Program-made: the position numbers and the translations under genes
Shown: one piece after another, positions 59,921-64,000 of the stretch
How the letters are laid out: each line of letters begins with the position of its first letter
Numbering within the stretch: the first letter of the stretch is position 1
The notes under the pieces: model-generated
The model's database searches: none
What the model was told of the DNA's origin: nothing
What the model saw: only the letters and a program-made list of their open reading frames with translations
Assembly: GCF_042680685.1 (NCBI RefSeq)
Contig: NZ_JBHUEA010000002.1
Coordinates: 174,175-238,174, forward strand
Direction: 5' to 3'
DNA length: 64,000 bases
Source: Amnibacterium endophyticum
GTDB lineage: Bacteria > Actinomycetota > Actinomycetes > Actinomycetales > Microbacteriaceae

Positions 59921-62900
59921 TCAGGCGGCGGTCTGCTGCGCGGGCGCGAAGACCGCGGTCAGCAGCTGCTGGACCCACTCGATCAGGCCCTCGTCCGCGA
60001 GCGGGGCGCCGGAGGTCTGCGGCCATGGCACGGTCACGGCGCCCGCGAGCACCCGGGAGCCCGGGTACATGCGCTGCAGCCGCACCTGCTTGGAGTCCGG
60101 CAGCTCGGCCGGGCTGATCCGCAGCAGCTTCGGCAGCGCCACCACGTCCGAGAGGCCGGCCGACTGCGCGAGCCGGCGCAGCTTCGAGATGCGGATCAGG
60201 TTCCGCACCTCCTCCGGCGCCTCGCCGTACCGGTCCTCCAGCTCCTCGAGCACGAGGTCGATCCGGCCCTCGTCGGAGGCGGGCCCGGCCGCGGCGGACA
60301 GCTTCTGGTACGCCTCGAGCCGCAGCCGCTCGCTGTCGATGTAGTGGTCGGGGATGCGCGCGTCGACCGGCAGCTCGAGCCGCAGCTCCGTCTGCCCCTC
60401 GTTCGACTCCCCGCGGAAGTCGTTCACGGCCTCGCCGATCATCCGCAGGTACAGGTCGAAGCCGACGCCCGCGATGTGGCCGGACTGCTCGCCGCCCAGC
60501 AGGTTGCCCGCGCCGCGGATCTCGAGGTCCTTCAGCGCGACCTGCATGCCGGAGCCGAGCTCGTTGTTCGCCGCGATCGTCTCGAGCCGGTCCACCGCGG
60601 TCTCCGACAGCGGCTTCTCCGAGTCGTAGAGGAAGTAGGCGTACGCGCGCTCCCGCCCGCGGCCGACGCGGCCGCGCAGCTGGTGCAGCTGGCTCAGTCC
60701 GTACTTGTCCGCGCGGTCGACGATCAGGGTGTTCGCGTTCGCGATGTCGAGGCCGGTCTCGATGATCGTCGTCGAGACGAGCACGTCGAACTTGCGCTCC
60801 CAAAAGTCGACCATCACCTGCTCGAGGGCGTGCTCGCCCATCTGGCCGTGGGCGACCGCGACCCGCGCCTCCGGCACCAGCTCCGCGATCTCCGCAGCGA
60901 TGCGGCCGATGGAGGAGACCCGGTTGTGCACGTAGAACACCTGGCCCTCGCGCAGCAGCTCGCGCCGGATCGCCGCGGTGATCTGGCCCTGCGAGCGCGC
61001 GCCGACGTAGGTGAGGATCGGGTGGCGGTCCTCCGGCGGCGTGGCCAGCGTCGACATCTCGCGGATGCCGGTGACCGCCATCTCGAGCGTGCGCGGGATC
61101 GGCGTCGCGCTCATCGCGAGCACGTCGACGTTCGTCTTCAGCTTCTTCAGCTGGTCCTTGTGCTCGACGCCGAACCGCTGCTCCTCGTCGATGATCACGA
61201 GGCCGACGTCCTTGAACTCGACCTCCTTCGCGAGGATCCGGTGGGTGCCGATCACCATGTCGACCGTGCCGTCGGCGAGGCCGCGGATCGTCTCCCGCGC
61301 CTCGCGGTCGGTCTGGAAGCGGGACAGCGGCCGCACGTTCACCGGGAAGCCGGCGAAGCGCTCCTGGAACGTCTCGAGATGCTGGCGGACGAGCAGCGTC
61401 GTCGGCACGAGCATCGCGACCTGCTTGCCGTCCTGGATCGCCTTGAAGGCGGCGCGGACCGCGATCTCGGTCTTGCCGAAGCCGACGTCGCCGGAGATCA
61501 GGCGGTCCATCGGGATCGCGCGCTCCATGTCGGCCTTCACCGCGTCGATCGTCTCGAGCTGGTCCGGGGTCTCCGCGAACGGGAACGCCTCCTCCAGCTC
61601 GTGCTGCCACGGGCTGTCCGGGCCGAACGCGTGGCCCTTCGACGCCATCCGCGCCGAGTAGAGCTTGACCAGCTCGACCGCGATGTCGCGCACGGCCTTG
61701 CGGGCGCGGCCCTTCGCCGCCGCCCAGTCGGAGCCGCCCATCTTCGACAGCTGCGGCGCCTCCCCGCCCACGTAGCGGGTCAGCAGGTCGAGCTGATCGG
61801 TCGGCACGTAGAGCTTGTCGCCCGGGTAGCCGCGCTTGCTCGGCGCGTACTCGAGCAGCAGGAACTCGCGGACGACCTTCTCCGGCGCCTTCTCCCCCGC
61901 CCGGCGCGGGCCCGGCTTCGTCAGCGGCGCGACCTCGCGGCGGACCAGCTCGACGAACCGGCCGATGCCGTGCGTCTGGTGCACCACGTGGTCGCCGGCC
62001 TTCAGCTGCAGCGGGTCGACGACGTTCTTGCGCCGGGAGGCGAGCTTCTTCGGCCCGCGCGCGTCCATGCTCGCGGCGCGGCCGTAGAACTCGCGCTCGG
62101 TGACGAGCGCCAGATGCACCTCGGGCTGCTCGAAGCCGGTCTCGAGGTCGCCGACCATGACGTACGCGACGCCGGGCTCGAGCTCGTCCGGCAGGTCCTC
62201 GACCAGGCGGGCCGCGACGCCGCGCTCGGCGAGCACGTCGCGGGCGCGCTCCACGAGCCCCTTGCCGGCCGCCGTCACGACGGCGTTCCAGCCGTGGCGG
62301 AGGCGGGAGGACAGGTGGTCGAGCAGCTCTGCCGGCTTGCCGGGGACGACGTGGCTCGCGGCGCCGTCGACGCGCAGGTACTCGGCGGTGTCGGCGAGCA
62401 GCGCGGCGGCCTTCGCCGGGTCGAGGTCCGCCGTGTCGGGCATCGCCTCGAAGCCGGAGACCGTCCACCACGTGCGTTTCCCCGCCTGCTCGCGCAGAGC
62501 GTTCACCGTGAGGAAGTCGCCCGACTCGAGGTCGATCGGCGCCTGCGCGCCGGCGGTCGCGGCGTTCCAGGCGGCGTGGAGGAACTCGCGGTTCGTCTCC
62601 GCGAGGCTCACGGCCCGGCTCGCGACCCGCTCCGGCGAGAGCACGCAGACCGCGCCGCCGACCGGGAGGTACTCGGTGATCGGCACCATCGCGTCCGCGA
62701 GCGCGGGGGCCAGCGACTCCATGCCCTCCACGGGGATGCCGTCGGCGACCTTTGCCAGCATCTGGGCGAGGTTCGGGAACTCGTGGCGCAGCTCGCGGGC
62801 GCGCTGCTGCACGCCCTCGGTCAGCAGCAGCTCGCGGGCGGGCACCAGCTCGGCGGCCTCCACCTCGACGTCGAGGCTGCGCTGGTCGGCGACGGAGAAG

Positions 62901-63538
62901 CCGCGGATCTGCTCGACCTCGTCGCCGAAGAAGTCGACGCGGACCGGGTGCTCGGCGATGGGCGAGAAGACGTCGAGGATGCCGCCGCGCACCGCGAACT
63001 CGCCGCGGCGCGTGACCAGGTCGACGCGGGCGTAGGCCAGCTGCACGAGGCGGTCCGCGGTCGCCGTCAGGTCGACCCCCCGCTGGCCCTTCTTCAGCAC
63101 GATCGGCGCGACCGCCTCGAGGCCCGCGACGAGCGGCTGCAGGGCGGCGCGGACCGGCGCGACGACGACGAGGGCCGGGTCGCCGGGACGCCAGGCGTGC
63201 ATGCGGCGGATGGCGTGCAGGCGGCGGCCGACCGTCTCGACGCCGGGGCTGAGGCGCTCGTGGGGCAGCGTCTCCCAGGCCGGGAAGTCGAGCAGCTCCG
63301 CGTCGGGCAGCAGGCAGTCGAAGGAGAGGCGCAGCGCCTCCGCCTCCCGCTCGGTCGCGGCGACGACGAAGAGCGCGTCGCTCTCCCCGCGCTCGCGCCG
63401 CCGCCCGAGCAGGGCCGCGAGCAGCGGCGCGTGCAGGCCGGGGGTGGCGGAGAAGTCGGTGCTGCGGGAGGCCGCCTGCAGGGCGTTCGACATGGTGTCC
63501 GCGGAGGCGAGCAGGCGCGGCAGACCGGAGAGGCTCAC
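59921..63538 (-). CDS. mfd: Transcription-repair coupling factor Mfd
   Basis: ATP-dependent DNA translocase of 1205 aa, the full family length, that removes stalled RNA polymerase and recruits UvrA. The N-terminal UvrB-like region includes ETLPHERLSPGVETVGRR; the RNA-polymerase-interacting/CarD-like part is near residue 560 (LLLEYAPSKRGYPGDKLYVP); the RecG-like motor has Walker A SGDVGFGKTEIAVRAAF (~680), DEEQ in VIIDEEQRFG (~780) and QLRGRVGRGRERAYAY; the C-terminal TRCF domain follows. The GTG at 63538 lies 7 nt after a perfect TAGAAT, so translation probably begins at the mRNA 5' end; a frame continues upstream but without conserved residues. Confidence 0.96.
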   Translation of the reverse strand: MSLSGLPRLLASADTMSNALQAASRSTDFSATPGLHAPLLAALLGRRRERGESDALFVVAATEREAEALRLSFDCLLPDAELLDFPAWETLPHERLSPGVETVGRRLHAIRRMHAWRPGDPALVVVAPVRAALQPLVAGLEAVAPIVLKKGQRGVDLTATADRLVQLAYARVDLVTRRGEFAVRGGILDVFSPIAEHPVRVDFFGDEVEQIRGFSVADQRSLDVEVEAAELVPARELLLTEGVQQRARELRHEFPNLAQMLAKVADGIPVEGMESLAPALADAMVPITEYLPVGGAVCVLSPERVASRAVSLAETNREFLHAAWNAATAGAQAPIDLESGDFLTVNALREQAGKRTWWTVSGFEAMPDTADLDPAKAAALLADTAEYLRVDGAASHVVPGKPAELLDHLSSRLRHGWNAVVTAAGKGLVERARDVLAERGVAARLVEDLPDELEPGVAYVMVGDLETGFEQPEVHLALVTEREFYGRAASMDARGPKKLASRRKNVVDPLQLKAGDHVVHQTHGIGRFVELVRREVAPLTKPGPRRAGEKAPEKVVREFLLLEYAPSKRGYPGDKLYVPTDQLDLLTRYVGGEAPQLSKMGGSDWAAAKGRARKAVRDIAVELVKLYSARMASKGHAFGPDSPWQHELEEAFPFAETPDQLETIDAVKADMERAIPMDRLISGDVGFGKTEIAVRAAFKAIQDGKQVAMLVPTTLLVRQHLETFQERFAGFPVNVRPLSRFQTDREARETIRGLADGTVDMVIGTHRILAKEVEFKDVGLVIIDEEQRFGVEHKDQLKKLKTNVDVLAMSATPIPRTLEMAVTGIREMSTLATPPEDRHPILTYVGARSQGQITAAIRRELLREGQVFYVHNRVSSIGRIAAEIAELVPEARVAVAHGQMGEHALEQVMVDFWERKFDVLVSTTIIETGLDIANANTLIVDRADKYGLSQLHQLRGRVGRGRERAYAYFLYDSEKPLSETAVDRLETIAANNELGSGMQVALKDLEIRGAGNLLGGEQSGHIAGVGFDLYLRMIGEAVNDFRGESNEGQTELRLELPVDARIPDHYIDSERLRLEAYQKLSAAAGPASDEGRIDLVLEELEDRYGEAPEEVRNLIRISKLRRLAQSAGLSDVVALPKLLRISPAELPDSKQVRLQRMYPGSRVLAGAVTVPWPQTSGAPLADEGLIEWVQQLLTAVFAPAQQTAA

Positions 63539-63761
63539 TGACCCGATTCTACGGAAGCGGTCCGACAGCACCGGGCCCGTCCGCGGTGAGCGAGCGCCGC
63601 CGCTCCTCCGGCCGCGAGGTCGAGTGCTTCAGCAGGAAGTCCGGACCCCTTCAGCAGGAACGGCTCCCTCCAGCAGGAGGATCGGCCGCCGTTCTTCCTG
63701 CTGGAGGTCGGTGTTCCTGCTGAAGGACTCGGACGGGACCGCCGGCGGAGCGAGCCGCCGG
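63539..63761. other. Intergenic region upstream of mfd
   Basis: 223 bp with no gene. It contains the mfd -10 hexamer (63546-63551) and, at 63627-63725, five copies of a 12-bp CTKCAGCAGGAA motif in direct and inverted orientation. Confidence 0.7.
63627..63725. repeat. CTTCAGCAGGAA composite inverted repeat
   Basis: CTTCAGCAGGAA occurs at 63627 and 63649 and CTCCAGCAGGAG at about 63668; inverted copies TTCCTGCTGGAG (about 63695) and TTCCTGCTGAAG (63714-63725) follow. The last two direct copies pair with the two inverted ones to give a branched hairpin or cruciform, probably terminating the gene at 63762. Confidence 0.7.
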
Positions 63762-64000
63762 TCAGCGGAGTCCGGCCTGGAGCAGCTGGATCGCGGCGCC
63801 GAGGTCGCCGCGGGTCAGCAGGCCTGAGCCGAGGGGGCCGGCGGCGTCGGTGCCGAGCAGCGGCAGGCGCGCGAGCGCGGCGCGCGCAGCCGCGTGGAGC
63901 AGGTCGAGCTGCGCTTCGACCTCCGCCGCCAGCGCGTCCTGCGAGCCGCTGGCTGCCGCCCTCGCCGCGTAGGCCGCCGCTCCGAGCGCGTGCGCGCCCA
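63762..64000 (-). CDS. C-terminal part of an uncharacterised helical protein (start outside window)
   Basis: The last 78 codons of a minus-strand frame, Ala/Leu-rich and helical: GAHALGAAAYAARAAA, then LDLLHAAARAALARLPLLG and a closing TRGDLGAAIQLLQAGL. The HALGAAAYA stretch resembles the conserved core of proteins labelled putative immunity protein in actinobacteria, but the match is too short to be sure. The upstream neighbour of mfd, followed by the composite hairpin. Confidence 0.45.
   Translation of the reverse strand, partial: GAHALGAAAYAARAAASGSQDALAAEVEAQLDLLHAAARAALARLPLLGTDAAGPLGSGLLTRGDLGAAIQLLQAGLR

Noticed and set aside
59915..63541. 1208-codon plus-strand frame opposite mfd
   Set aside because: Antisense shadow of a full-length, motif-complete Mfd; no ribosome site and no domain-like content.

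Overview
The window is about 70% GC by eye and reads as the chromosome of a Gram-positive, high-GC actinobacterium. The best match is a member of the Microbacteriaceae (Leifsonia/Rathayibacter/Clavibacter type). Evidence: the eno, ftsB (DivIC) and DUF501 genes lie close together near mfd, mazG and hisS; GTG starts are very common; neighbouring genes overlap as GTGA or ATGA; an LGFP-repeat cell-wall protein is present; and a known Microbacteriaceae-style intergenic repeat (GGTGGTCTCGA...CTCGACCAGCGG) occurs three times. I see no rRNA, tRNA, CRISPR array, insertion sequence or prophage genes.

Layout. 1-6.3 kb: a truncated VanZ-RDD membrane protein, an aldo/keto reductase divergent from its likely TetR regulator (two GGAAC-N3-GTTCC boxes), an XRE regulator divergent from a short-chain dehydrogenase, and a DHA2 drug exporter. 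6.4-12.9 kb: a compact carbohydrate-use operon made of a LacI regulator with two operators on its own promoter, a CUT1 binding protein, two permeases, a GH1-type and a GH43-type glycosidase; the ATPase subunit is not encoded here. 13-24.3 kb: a DMT-like transporter, a small HTH regulator coupled to a membrane protein, a membrane protein plus NarL-type two-component system, another aldo/keto reductase, an SDR, an APC permease with an abnormal start codon, a secreted beta-helix protein and a second DHA2 exporter. 24.3-31.6 kb: a nucleoside phosphorylase-adenosine deaminase pair, a large LGFP-repeat exoprotein, a PAP2 phosphatase, a Tat/lipoprotein flavo-oxidase and a phosphodiesterase.

31.6-34.6 kb holds the most interesting unit: a leaderless, overlapping three-gene operon of an acyl-CoA-dehydrogenase-like protein, a PIG-L deacetylase fused to a NodS-like methyltransferase, and a family 2 glycosyltransferase. 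The chemistry (N-deacetylation, methylation, glycosyl transfer) resembles that of lipochitooligosaccharide synthesis, but with unrelated deacetylase and no NodA. I know of no established product for it.

34.7-64 kb is mostly backbone: NDH-2, DUF501, ftsB, pnuC, eno, hisS, an ABC exporter, CtaG, an unusual aquaporin, mazG, three ion/drug transport units (NhaA, a CPA1 K+/H+-type antiporter, two MFS proteins), FUSC and mfd. Between pnuC and eno is a 705-bp non-coding stretch holding 23 tandem copies of a 7-bp unit plus spaced iterons.

Two window-wide patterns stand out. At least twenty genes carry a -10-like hexamer (usually NANNNT) exactly 6-7 nt before the start codon, which predicts leaderless mRNAs. 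Convergent gene ends carry long perfect hairpins, three of which share the arm core TTCATCKTGTAGGC.
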